Shown here: one piece after another, positions 1 through 7,668 of the stretch | Position numbering within the stretch: position 1 is the first letter of the stretch | Layout of the letters: every line of letters begins with the position of its first letter | Assembly: GCF_032814565.1 (NCBI RefSeq) | Contig: NZ_CP136521.1 | Location: forward strand, 1,770,501-1,834,500 | Direction: 5' to 3' | Length of the DNA: 64,000 bases | Origin: Hwangdonia lutea | GTDB lineage: Bacteria; Bacteroidota; Bacteroidia; Flavobacteriales; Flavobacteriaceae | Translations under genes and position numbers: made by a program | Notes under the pieces: generated by a model | What the model saw: only the letters and a program-made list of their open reading frames with translations | Database searches by the model: none | Told to the model about the DNA's origin: nothing

Positions 1-493
1 CCTTGTTTTCGTCGTCTTTATTTTCGTCTTGCTGGTCTTTTTGCTGTTCTGCACATTCTTTTGCCAATCCTAAATTATAACGTGTTTCATCATCGGCAGG
101 GTTATTTCGCAATGCGCTTTTATAGGCTTCAACGGCTTCTTTACACTTTTTGTTCTGCATTAAAATATTGCCAATATTATGAAATGCTTTGTGTTTTTCA
201 GCTTTAGATGCTGCATTTTCGGCCGCTTGCTGATGGCGGAATAAAGCTTCCTCATAATTGCCTTTTTTGTAATACGAATTTCCTAAATTGTATATGCCCG
301 CAACACTCGTTGGTTGTTCCGATATGGCTTTTCTGTATGCCATTTCAGCCGAAACAAAATCGTCTTCGTTAGCCAAAGTATTGCCTTCGTACACATAATT
401 ATTGGCTTTTTTTAACGCCATTAATTGCTCTTTTTCTTGTGCAAAAGAAAAGGCCGTAAATAAGGTTAATATAAATATGGATATGTGTTTCAT
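1..493 (-). CDS. batC: BatC-like TPR protein, truncated by window edge
   Basis: The gene reads leftwards from ATG at 493 and runs off the window after 164 codons. The protein starts with a signal peptide (MKHISIFILTLFTAFSFAQ) and then shows tetratricopeptide repeats, for example IYNLGNSYYKKGNYEEAL and HNIGNILMQNKKCKEAVEAY, followed by a charged DQQDENKDDENK stretch. TPR proteins of this kind (BatC, sometimes fused to or followed by BatE) sit directly after the two VWA proteins in Bacteroidota aerotolerance operons, as here after the gene at 652-1686. It probably acts in the periplasm as a protein-interaction scaffold. The C-terminal part is not visible, so a BatC/BatE-type fusion cannot be excluded. 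Confidence 0.8.
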   Translation of the reverse strand, partial: MKHISIFILTLFTAFSFAQEKEQLMALKKANNYVYEGNTLANEDDFVSAEMAYRKAISEQPTSVAGIYNLGNSYYKKGNYEEALFRHQQAAENAASKAEKHKAFHNIGNILMQNKKCKEAVEAYKSALRNNPADDETRYNLGLAKECAEQQKDQQDENKDDENK

Positions 494-588
494 TTTTATC
501 GATTCTAAATTCTAATATAGAAAACCTTTTAGTTTAAGTTCGTTAAAAATTTTATAAATGTTTATTAATAATAGCTTAATTCATAAGG

Positions 589-645
589 TTTTCGCTTTCG
601 CGGAAATGACAATTTCAACGGATGCTTTGAAACATGTTTCAAAGC
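589..645. repeat. Double-hairpin repeat, hairpin+TGACAATTTCAAC type (copy A)
   Basis: Hairpin 1 pairs 589-595 with 600-606 (TTTTCGC/GCGGAAA, one G-U). It is followed by the conserved linker TGACAATTTCAACGGAT and by a perfect 22-bp palindrome at 624-645 centred on AACATGTT. The same linker joins two hairpins at 10041-10098. It lies between batB and batC, ending 6 bases before the batB stop codon, so it may shape the batB/batC transcript. Confidence 0.7.
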
Positions 646-651
646 GATACT

Positions 652-1686
652 TTACAAGTTTTCGTTAAACAGATTCAACTTTTTCAACCATGCCGTTTTT
701 CGTTCTAAAAGAAAAACATCCAGGAGTAAAAAGAAAATACCAAAGCCTAAAAACCATTGAAACTGGTCTTTATATTCGGCAAATTGTTTGGCTTCAAACT
801 CGGTTTTATCCATTTTATTTAAAATTTCCCTGATATTTTCAACCACATCGCTGGTGCTTTTACCGTTTATATAGGCACCATTGGCTTCTGCGGCAATTTT
901 TTTAAGTGTTTCTTCATCCAACCGCGTAATCACCGTTTCGCCTTGGTTATCCTTTTTATAATTTAAAACAATACCATTGCGTTTTTCGGGAATGGGACCA
1001 CCTTTTACATCGCCCACGCCAATAGTAAAAATCCGAATACCTTCCTTATTGGCTTCTTCGGCAAGTGCAACGGCATTTTCGCCGTGGTCTTCTCCATCAG
1101 AAATAATAATGAGTACCCGGTTGGTTTGCTGCTCGTCATCAAAGTATGTTTTAGCCAATTTAATGGCTTCGTCAATGGCGGTTCCCTGCGACGAAAGCAT
1201 ATCGGTATTCATGCTGTTTAAAAACATTTTAGCCGACGCATAATCTGTGGTTATGGGCAATTGCGGAAACGCTTTTCCCGCATAAGCGATAATACCAACG
1301 CGATCGCTTGCCAAATTATTTATGATTTGCGTGACCAATTGTTTCGATTTTTCCAATCGGTTGGGGGCAATATCTTCGGCGAGCATACTTTTTGAGACAT
1401 CGACAGCAAAAACAATATCGACGCCTTCGCGTTTTACGGTTTCTAACTTGGTGCCTATTTTAGGGTTTACCAACGCTAAGGTTAAACAGGCAAATGCCAA
1501 ACTTAAAACCACTATTTTTAAAATGGATTTGAATAAAGACCTATTAGGACTTAATCTTTTAAGCAGCTTTTTATCGGCAAATTTTTGCTGAGCTTTGTGT
1601 TTCCAGATTTGAAGCACCAAAAAGAACAGGATTATTACCGGAATAATTCCCAGTGCCCAAAACCATATTTTTTCTTCTAACTGCAT
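652..1686 (-). CDS. batB: BatB-like von Willebrand factor A membrane protein
   Basis: 344 aa. Two membrane segments lie near the N terminus (about 9-27 and 56-73) and one near the C terminus (about 310-329). Between them is a VWA domain whose MIDAS motif is D96-V-S98-K-S100. This layout (membrane-anchored VWA domain facing the periplasm) is that of BatA/BatB in Bacteroidota Bat operons, linked to oxygen tolerance in Bacteroides fragilis. It is the second of two VWA genes; the first (1899-2903) lies upstream across a 212-base gap that holds three short repeats. The MIDAS suggests metal-dependent protein binding. The assignment to B rather than A rests on gene order. Confidence 0.85.
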   Translation of the reverse strand: MQLEEKIWFWALGIIPVIILFFLVLQIWKHKAQQKFADKKLLKRLSPNRSLFKSILKIVVLSLAFACLTLALVNPKIGTKLETVKREGVDIVFAVDVSKSMLAEDIAPNRLEKSKQLVTQIINNLASDRVGIIAYAGKAFPQLPITTDYASAKMFLNSMNTDMLSSQGTAIDEAIKLAKTYFDDEQQTNRVLIIISDGEDHGENAVALAEEANKEGIRIFTIGVGDVKGGPIPEKRNGIVLNYKKDNQGETVITRLDEETLKKIAAEANGAYINGKSTSDVVENIREILNKMDKTEFEAKQFAEYKDQFQWFLGFGIFFLLLDVFLLERKTAWLKKLNLFNENL

Positions 1687-1760
1687 GTACTGTTTATTTG
1701 TTTTTCGTGGATTTGTTTAGTTGTTTTAAAACAAATTTCAATTTCCTGTATTTTTAAAAA

Positions 1761-1784
1761 CACTTCGACAAGCTCAGTGTGACT
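1761..1784. repeat. Short interspersed repeat (CACTTCGACAAGCTCAGTGTGAC)
   Basis: A CACT/AGTG stem encloses TCGACAAGCTC and is followed directly by TGAC. The core TTCGACAAGCTCA recurs, on the other strand, at 35601-35613 inside a larger element. It sits in the batA-batB gap. Confidence 0.5.
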
Positions 1785-1790
1785 TAATAT

Positions 1791-1836
1791 ATTCTATTTG
1801 TGTTTTACTTAATATTCTATTTGTGTTTTACTTATT
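1791..1836. repeat. Two tandem copies of a 23-bp unit
   Basis: The unit ATTCTATTTGTGTTTTACTT plus AAT is repeated at 1814-1836 with one or two changes in the last bases. It follows the interspersed repeat at 1761 in the batA-batB gap. Confidence 0.75.
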
Positions 1837-1865
1837 ATCTTTTTTCTTGTTTCGGTATTATGAGA

Positions 1866-1883
1866 TTTCCGCCTTCGCGGAAA
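1866..1883. repeat. Hairpin repeat, TTTCCGC-CTTC-GCGGAAA (copy B)
   Basis: A perfect 7-bp stem with a CTTC loop, followed by TGA then A-rich sequence. It looks like the first half of the double-hairpin family seen at 589 and 10041, with the second half lost. It is 16 bases beyond the batA stop codon, so it could also act as a 3' stem. Confidence 0.65.
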
Positions 1884-1898
1884 TGAAAAAAACATATT

Positions 1899-2903
1899 TT
1901 ATATAAAACTTCTAAAAAAGGTAAAGCGCAATAGTAATTCTAAAAGCAATAATGCTCCTGCTAAAAGGACTAATGAACGATACTTTTCTTCGTAATTATA
2001 AAATTTAAATTCTTCAATTTCTGTTTTTTCAAGCTTGTTTATTTCGTTGTAAATTTCTTCTAATTTCTTGTTGTTGGTCGCTCTAAAATATTTGCCACCC
2101 GTAACTTGGGCAATTTCTTTAAGTAGTTCTTCATCTATTTCAACTTGGGCACGTGCATATTGAAAATTACCATTGGGCAATATGCTAACCGGAGTTAACG
2201 CAGTGCCATTGGTGCCAATACCAATCGTGTATGTTTTTATATCGTATTCCAAAGCGAGTTCGCTAGCAATTTTTGGGTCTATAAATCCAGAATTGTTAAC
2301 GCCATCAGTTAATAAAATAATAACCTTACTAGATGCTTTGCTATCTTTCAATCGATTTACCGAGGTGGCTAAACCCATGCCAATGGCTGTACCGCCTTCA
2401 ATAATCGTATTGTATTTTATATCCTTTAAAGAGCGTAAAACGATAGATTTATCGCTGGTTATTGGTGTTTTGGTAAAGCTTTCGCCGGCATATTCCACCA
2501 AACCGATTCTGTCGTTTGGTCGGCCTTTAATAAATTCGGCTGCTACTTTTTTTAAAGCTTCTAACCGATTTGGCGATAAATCTTTAGCCAACATACTTGC
2601 CGACACATCAATGGCCATTACAATATCGATGCCTTTGGTGGTTTTGGTTCTTGTTGAAACATCAACCGTTTGTGGCCTTGCAATGGCCAATATTAATAAA
2701 GCCAATGCCATTAATCTTAAAACAAACAGCAAGTGCTTTACTTTTGGCAGCCACGAATTTGTGGTTTTAAAGCCTTTTAAGCTCGACATTTTTAATTCGG
2801 CTGTTTGCTTTTTATGTTTTAACACGTACCAAAAGAGCGCTAATGGCAACAGTAGCAATAGCCAAAACAGTTCTTTATTTAAAAATTGAATTCCCTCAAA
2901 CAT
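1899..2903 (-). CDS. batA: BatA-like von Willebrand factor A membrane protein
   Basis: 334 aa. Membrane segments are at about 12-28, 57-74 and 306-328; the VWA domain between them carries the MIDAS motif D99-V-S101-A-S103. This is the BatA arrangement of Bacteroidota aerotolerance operons. The start codon overlaps the stop codon of the upstream BatD-like gene by one base (TAATG at 2905-2901), which argues for translational coupling. The related VWA gene at 652-1686 follows. BatA and BatB are thought to form a complex with the TPR partner; this is family knowledge and not shown by the sequence. Confidence 0.87.
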   Translation of the reverse strand: MFEGIQFLNKELFWLLLLLPLALFWYVLKHKKQTAELKMSSLKGFKTTNSWLPKVKHLLFVLRLMALALLILAIARPQTVDVSTRTKTTKGIDIVMAIDVSASMLAKDLSPNRLEALKKVAAEFIKGRPNDRIGLVEYAGESFTKTPITSDKSIVLRSLKDIKYNTIIEGGTAIGMGLATSVNRLKDSKASSKVIILLTDGVNNSGFIDPKIASELALEYDIKTYTIGIGTNGTALTPVSILPNGNFQYARAQVEIDEELLKEIAQVTGGKYFRATNNKKLEEIYNEINKLEKTEIEEFKFYNYEEKYRSLVLLAGALLLLELLLRFTFFRSFI

Positions 2904-4588
2904 TATTCTTCGGCTTCTTTTAGTTCTACTGAATATAAAATACGTTCTACCATTTGGTCTGCATAGGTGTCATTTTCTGCACTTGTAATTATAATTTGTT
3001 GCAAAACGTTTTGCGATGCAAACTGAAGCATGGTGTATTTTCCACTTTGAAGTTTTTCTGAAGTGAGGTTTGGTATTTTTAATGTCCCGTGGGTTTTTAA
3101 CCCTTCGGCACCATTTGGTGTTGTAAATTTATCTCTTAATACAACAATGTCTTTGGCGCCTTTTGCTTCGAAGGCTTTAAGGCTGTTTTCTGAAACCTTT
3201 TCCAAATCTATGTTGTTTTCTCCCGCGTTGTTCAACACAGTTGTGCTTACCGTTACCGAAAAGAAATCTAAAAGTGTACCATAACTAAACGCCGAAACCG
3301 ACATGTTGCTTTTGGCCCCCTCTGCCATCGGTACCTCAACACGCTTTAAAACTTTTGGAGTTGAAATGGTTATTGGTGGATAACCATAGGCGCTGGTAAC
3401 CCAATTGCCCTCTAAAAGCTCCTTGCTTTCGTGCCCAATAATGGTGTCTTTAACATAGCTAAAACCATACTTTAAACCAAAGCCAACAAAGGTTGATATG
3501 AGTAAAAACACACCAATAGCCACGGTTATTATAACTTTTTTACGCTTCTTTTTGCGGGCTTGTTCGGCTTTGTATTTTTCGTCTAAAAGTTTTTCTTCTT
3601 CTGTGGGTTCGGGCAATGCCTCTTTAACATTATCGATTTCAACATCAATGGTATTTCTGTCTAATTTTGCCAATTCAACATCTGGAGCAGATTTTGCGAA
3701 TTTCACTAAATCGGCACGTTTTAAAATGCTTTCAAGTTTTTTAATATCGTCTTTACTAATATCAACTTGATTGCCATCTTTTAGTAAATTAAGTCGGCTT
3801 ATCAATTCATCTGTAGTGCTTTCCAAGGCGCGGTCGTAAACCTTTTCATCAAGATATTTTCTGATGATGAATGTGAGCTCAGAATAGTAATCCTTAAGGT
3901 TTTCGTGTTCTAAATATTGGCTTTCGTCAAGTTTTTTTAAGGCTAATTTTGCTCTGTCGTAAGGGGGCAATAAAGCAATTTGTTCTTCTTCTGAAAGCGG
4001 TTTTTTTCGCCAAATAAACCAATAGATTAAAAACCCAATAATGCCGATTATTAGTAGTGTTAGCAATACATATTTCCACCAATTGCTTCCGCTTTTATCC
4101 ACTTCAATAATAGGCTTTATGTCGTACAACCCTTGTTTTGTGGTATCAACAACCACATTATGTACTTCAACTTTTAGCGAATCTGTAAATATGGTTTTAT
4201 CGCCAATAATAATTTTTTGCCTCGGAATGGTGTACGAGCCCGAATCGAATTGGGTTAAACCGTATTTTTTTATAAGATTGAATCTGTCGTTGTTTTTTAA
4301 GGTATCTACTTTATAGGATTCAATCATTTCCAAGGGTGAAAATGTTTGTCCTTCGGGAAACACGACTAAACTCGTTGAATCGGTTTCCACTTGAATACTG
4401 TAAGTGATTTGCTCTCCAATTTTTATGGAGGTTGAATCGATGGCCGAAGTAACTTGGGCGTTTAAAACGGAAAAAGAGCATAGGAAAAAGAAAATAACGC
4501 TTGAAGCCCGAAGCCTGAAGCTTGAAGTTTTTTTGCCTTTATCTTTAATATTTATCTTAATTTTTTTATCCATTTTTGCTTTCTTCAT
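2903..4588 (-). CDS. BatD-like membrane protein of the Bat operon
   Basis: 561 aa. An unusually long basic N terminus (about residues 1-29) precedes a hydrophobic signal or anchor segment SVIFFFLCSFSVLNAQ (30-45). A beta-rich extracytoplasmic region follows, then membrane segments near 174-194 (WKYVLLTLLIIGIIGFLIYWF) and 351-372 (VIITVAIGVFLLISTFVGFG), with a charged cytoplasmic part between them. I infer a BatD-type protein from its place between the DUF58 gene and batA and from this topology; the sequence alone does not prove it. The N-terminal extension is encoded by a 7-bp tandem repeat (4499-4526), and no later in-frame ATG lies before the signal segment, so translation must cross the repeat. 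Confidence 0.65.
   Translation of the reverse strand: MKKAKMDKKIKINIKDKGKKTSSFRLRASSVIFFFLCSFSVLNAQVTSAIDSTSIKIGEQITYSIQVETDSTSLVVFPEGQTFSPLEMIESYKVDTLKNNDRFNLIKKYGLTQFDSGSYTIPRQKIIIGDKTIFTDSLKVEVHNVVVDTTKQGLYDIKPIIEVDKSGSNWWKYVLLTLLIIGIIGFLIYWFIWRKKPLSEEEQIALLPPYDRAKLALKKLDESQYLEHENLKDYYSELTFIIRKYLDEKVYDRALESTTDELISRLNLLKDGNQVDISKDDIKKLESILKRADLVKFAKSAPDVELAKLDRNTIDVEIDNVKEALPEPTEEEKLLDEKYKAEQARKKKRKKVIITVAIGVFLLISTFVGFGLKYGFSYVKDTIIGHESKELLEGNWVTSAYGYPPITISTPKVLKRVEVPMAEGAKSNMSVSAFSYGTLLDFFSVTVSTTVLNNAGENNIDLEKVSENSLKAFEAKGAKDIVVLRDKFTTPNGAEGLKTHGTLKIPNLTSEKLQSGKYTMLQFASQNVLQQIIITSAENDTYADQMVERILYSVELKEAEE
4499..4526. repeat. Four tandem heptamers inside the 5' end of a coding region
   Basis: GCTTGAA, GCCCGAA, GCCTGAA and GCTTGAA follow one another without a gap. 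On the coding (minus) strand this is (TTCAAGC)-like. It encodes about residues 22-31 of the BatD-like protein, just before the signal segment. Seven is not a multiple of three, so gain or loss of one unit would shift the frame. Confidence 0.85.
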
Positions 4589-4607
4589 GCTTCTAACTTC
4601 GCACTCA

Positions 4608-5474
4608 TTAGCCTCTTCTTTTAAAATAGCCCAACAGTTTTTTTACATAACTTTCATCCACACGACAATCAATTATGCCCGCACCCGATTTGGTAAAGGC
4701 ATCCGTATAATAGTCTACTTTTTCTTGATAGAACTTGCCGTAATTACGCCTTACTTTTTTTGATGCCGTATTAACCAACATTAACTCACCAGTTTCTTCA
4801 TCTTGCATTTGTACCATGCCTAAATTAGGCAAGTCTTCTTCACGTTTATCATACACGCGAATGCCCGTAACATCGTGTTTTCCAGAAACGATTTTCATGG
4901 TTTGTTTATAATCGTCAGCAATAAAATCGGACAGTACAAACACAATGGCTTTCTTTTTCATTACGTTCGATAAAAACTTTAAAGCTTCGGCAATATTGGT
5001 TTGTTTGCTTTCTGGTTGAAACTCAATCAATTCACGAATAATACGCAATACATGCGAACGTCCTTTTTTGGGCGGAATATAAAGTTCTACTTTATCAGAA
5101 AATAAAATGAGCCCTATTTTATCGTTGTTTTGGGTTGCTGAAAACGCTAAAGTTGCAGCAATTTCGGTAACCACTTCATTTTTAAATTGCTCTTGGGTAC
5201 CGAATAATTCCGAGCCCGAAACATCTACCATAAGCATCATGGTGAGTTCGCGTTCTTCTTCAAAAACTTTAATATACGGTTCGTTGTAGCGCGCGGTTAC
5301 ATTCCAATCGATATTTCGCACATCGTCTCCAAATTGATACTGGCGTACTTCAGAAAAGGTCATACCACGCCCCTTAAAGGTAGAATGGTATTCGCCTCCA
5401 AAAATATGATCAGACAATCGCCGTGTCTTAATCTCAATTTTCCGTACTTTTTTTAGTAATTCTTTAGTATCCAT
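4608..5474 (-). CDS. DUF58 / VWA-like protein of the MoxR-Bat operon
   Basis: 288 aa. The DUF58 signature VRQYQFGDDVRNIDWNVTAR (43-62) is clear, followed by a VWA-like fold with D84-V-S86-G-S88. No membrane segment is evident, so it is probably cytosolic. DUF58 proteins are nearly always encoded beside a MoxR AAA+ ATPase and VWA proteins, and here the gene lies between moxR (5553-6554) and the BatD-like gene. It is likely a partner or substrate adaptor of the MoxR chaperone-like ATPase. The gap from moxR is wholly filled by a heptamer array (5483-5552). Confidence 0.9.
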   Translation of the reverse strand: MDTKELLKKVRKIEIKTRRLSDHIFGGEYHSTFKGRGMTFSEVRQYQFGDDVRNIDWNVTARYNEPYIKVFEEERELTMMLMVDVSGSELFGTQEQFKNEVVTEIAATLAFSATQNNDKIGLILFSDKVELYIPPKKGRSHVLRIIRELIEFQPESKQTNIAEALKFLSNVMKKKAIVFVLSDFIADDYKQTMKIVSGKHDVTGIRVYDKREEDLPNLGMVQMQDEETGELMLVNTASKKVRRNYGKFYQEKVDYYTDAFTKSGAGIIDCRVDESYVKKLLGYFKRRG

Positions 5475-5482
5475 GTTAGATA

Positions 5483-5552
5483 TTCAAGGTTAAATATTAA
5501 AAGTTCAAGGTTAGGTTAACTTTAAACTTTAAATTTAAAACTTTGAACTTTT
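5483..5552. repeat. Ten-unit heptanucleotide array between moxR and DUF58 gene
   Basis: Units in order: TTCAAGG, TTAAATA, TTAAAAG, TTCAAGG, TTAGGTT, AACTTTA, AACTTTA, AATTTAA, AACTTTG, AACTTTT. The last five are the complementary form of the first five. Arms 5500-5513 and 5539-5552 can pair with one mismatch (13/14) around a 25-base loop. The array ends exactly where the moxR stop codon begins (5553). Confidence 0.8.
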
Positions 5553-6554
5553 TTAAGGTACCTCAATCTCGTTTACAATTTTATTGATGATGTCTTCTGA
5601 GGTTACATTTTCGGCCTCAGCTTCGTAAGTAATGCCAATTCTATGCCTTAAAACATCGTGCACCACAGCACGCACATCTTCAGGAATTACATAGCCTCGG
5701 CGCTTAATAAAAGCGAAACATTTTGCCGCTGTTGCCAAATTAATACTACCACGAGGCGAAGCTCCAAAAGAGATTAATGGTTTTAAATCGGCTAGCTTAT
5801 ATTTTTCGGGGTAACGCGTGGCGAATATGATATCGAGGATGTATTTTTCGATTTTTTCATCCATATAAACCTCACGAACTACCTCTTGAGCTTTTAATAT
5901 TTGCGCTACAGAAACCACAGGGTTTACTTTATCCCAGGCGCCTTTTAAATTGGCGCGCATAATAAACTGCTCTTCGTTTAGTTTGGGGTAATCTATAACG
6001 GTTTTTAGCATAAAACGATCTACCTGAGCTTCTGGTAACGGGTAAGTTCCTTCTTGCTCAACAGGGTTTTGTGTTGCCATTACCAAGAATGGTTTGTCTA
6101 AAGCAAAGGTTTCATCGCCAATGGTAACTTGCTTTTCCTGCATCGCCTCTAGTAAGGCCGATTGTACTTTTGCTGGCGCCCTGTTAATTTCATCAGCTAA
6201 AACAAAGTTTGCGAAAATAGGCCCTTTTTTAATCGAGAAATCGCTAACCTTCATGTTGTAAATTAAGGTTCCGGTAACATCGGCCGGTAACAAATCTGGT
6301 GTAAATTGTATTCTGCTAAAACTGCCATCAACCGCTTGTGATAAGGTGTTAATAGCTAATGTTTTTGCCAAACCGGGAACACCTTCAAGCAGAATGTGCC
6401 CTTGACCCAATAAGCCAATAAGCAAACGTTCAACCATGTGTTTTTGTCCCACGATAACCTTGTTCATCTCCAGCATGAGCAAATCAACAAAAGCACTTTC
6501 TTTTTCTATTTTTTCGTTAATGGTCTTAATATCAATTGTACCTGTCTCTTCCAT
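5553..6554 (-). CDS. moxR: MoxR-family AAA+ ATPase
   Basis: 333 aa, normal for the family. The Walker A motif GVPGLAKT is at 58-65, Walker B VLADE at 118-122, and sensor-1 ATQNP at 160-164; the C-terminal AAA lid (from about 250) is present. MoxR ATPases are cytosolic chaperone-like enzymes that work with VWA-domain partners, often inserting cofactors or remodelling complexes. It is the first gene of the minus-strand cluster that continues through DUF58, BatD-like, BatA, BatB and the TPR gene. The 305 bases upstream (6555-6859), shared with a divergent dehydrogenase gene, should hold its promoter; I saw no clear consensus match there. Confidence 0.93.
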   Translation of the reverse strand: MEETGTIDIKTINEKIEKESAFVDLLMLEMNKVIVGQKHMVERLLIGLLGQGHILLEGVPGLAKTLAINTLSQAVDGSFSRIQFTPDLLPADVTGTLIYNMKVSDFSIKKGPIFANFVLADEINRAPAKVQSALLEAMQEKQVTIGDETFALDKPFLVMATQNPVEQEGTYPLPEAQVDRFMLKTVIDYPKLNEEQFIMRANLKGAWDKVNPVVSVAQILKAQEVVREVYMDEKIEKYILDIIFATRYPEKYKLADLKPLISFGASPRGSINLATAAKCFAFIKRRGYVIPEDVRAVVHDVLRHRIGITYEAEAENVTSEDIINKIVNEIEVP

Positions 6555-6859
6555 TTTTTTATTTTTTTAAAAGCATGTCCTTTCAGCTTTGAATTCACCT
6601 TAATAAAACGGTTTTTTTTACGGTAAACCCAGAGCACAAAGGACACGAATATACCACTCTTTTTTTGAGCATTGCAAATTGTTAAAATTTTTATTGTAAT
6701 GCTGTTAAAAATTGGTTAAAAGTTAAGCGGAATGCAATGATTACAGCGTTTAACATATAATTATGATAAGTTTATTGTAAATGTTGCATTTCTACTAAAG
6801 GCTATTCAATCTGTTTAAGTATTTTTATAAGATGAAAAACGCATAATATCTTATTAAAA

Positions 6860-7612
6860 ATGACAAAAACCGCCCTAATTACTGGAGCAACAAGTGGCAT
6901 TGGCGAAGCCACGGCTTATGAGTTCGCAAAACATGGGATTCACTTAGTGCTTTGCGGAAGACGATTAGAACGTTTAAAAACAATTCAGCAGGCTTTGGAA
7001 AAGCTAACCCACGTACATATTTTAAACTTTGATGTGCGCGATAAAGCCGAAACGCTGCGAGCTATAGAATCGCTTCCAAAAGCATTTAAAACCATCGATA
7101 TTCTTATTAATAACGCTGGAAATGCACATGGCTTAGACCCTATTCAAGCAGGAGATTTAGACGATTGGGATGCCATGATGGACATTAACGTAAAAGGCTT
7201 ACTTTATGTGAGCAAAGCCGTAATCCCGCAAATGACCGAAAGGCAATCAGGGCATATTATAAATATTGGGTCTTCGGCGGGTAAAGAGGTCTACCCCAAG
7301 GGCAATGTGTATTGTGCCAGTAAACATGCCGTTTTGGCCATAACCGAAGGGATGCGTATTGATTTGAATCCGTTTGGAATAAAAGTAGGCGCCATAAATC
7401 CAGGTTTGGTTGAAACCGAATTTTCGCAAGTGCGTTTTAAAGGCGATGCCGTTGCCGATACCGTTTACAAAGGCTACAAAGCGCTACAAGCCAAAGATGT
7501 TGCGGAGATTATTTACTTTGCCATTTCGCGTCCGCCACATGTTAATATTGCCGATTTATTGGTGTTTTGTACTGCGCAGGCGAGTTCGACGATAGTGAAA
7601 AGAGAACTTTAG
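6860..7612 (+). CDS. SDR-family NAD(P)-dependent oxidoreductase (YdfG-like)
   Basis: 250 aa, a classical short-chain dehydrogenase. The cofactor motif GATSGIG is at 9-15, NNAG at 84-87, and the catalytic residues are S139, Y151 and K155 (YCASK). CGRR after beta-2 suggests a preference for NADP(H). The closest well-known group by overall sequence feel is the YdfG-type 3-hydroxy acid / serine dehydrogenases, but the substrate cannot be read from the sequence. It stands alone: divergent from moxR and followed after 56 bases, including a hairpin repeat, by the AlbA_2 gene. Confidence 0.88.
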   Translation: MTKTALITGATSGIGEATAYEFAKHGIHLVLCGRRLERLKTIQQALEKLTHVHILNFDVRDKAETLRAIESLPKAFKTIDILINNAGNAHGLDPIQAGDLDDWDAMMDINVKGLLYVSKAVIPQMTERQSGHIINIGSSAGKEVYPKGNVYCASKHAVLAITEGMRIDLNPFGIKVGAINPGLVETEFSQVRFKGDAVADTVYKGYKALQAKDVAEIIYFAISRPPHVNIADLLVFCTAQASSTIVKREL

Positions 7613-7626
7613 AATTAAAACTATAA

Positions 7627-7653
7627 GAATCCCGCCTTCACGGGAATGACAAA
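7627..7653. repeat. Hairpin+TGACA repeat (copy C)
   Basis: TCCCG-CCTTCA-CGGGA (7630-7645) followed by ATGACAAAT. Same family as 589, 1866, 10041 and 49160. Confidence 0.6.
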
Positions 7654-7668
7654 TAGACAATATTTAAA

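Noticed and set aside
1791-1836. Tandem 23-bp repeat as a regulator binding array
   Set aside because: Only two units, in a gap between genes of one operon, with no promoter nearby.
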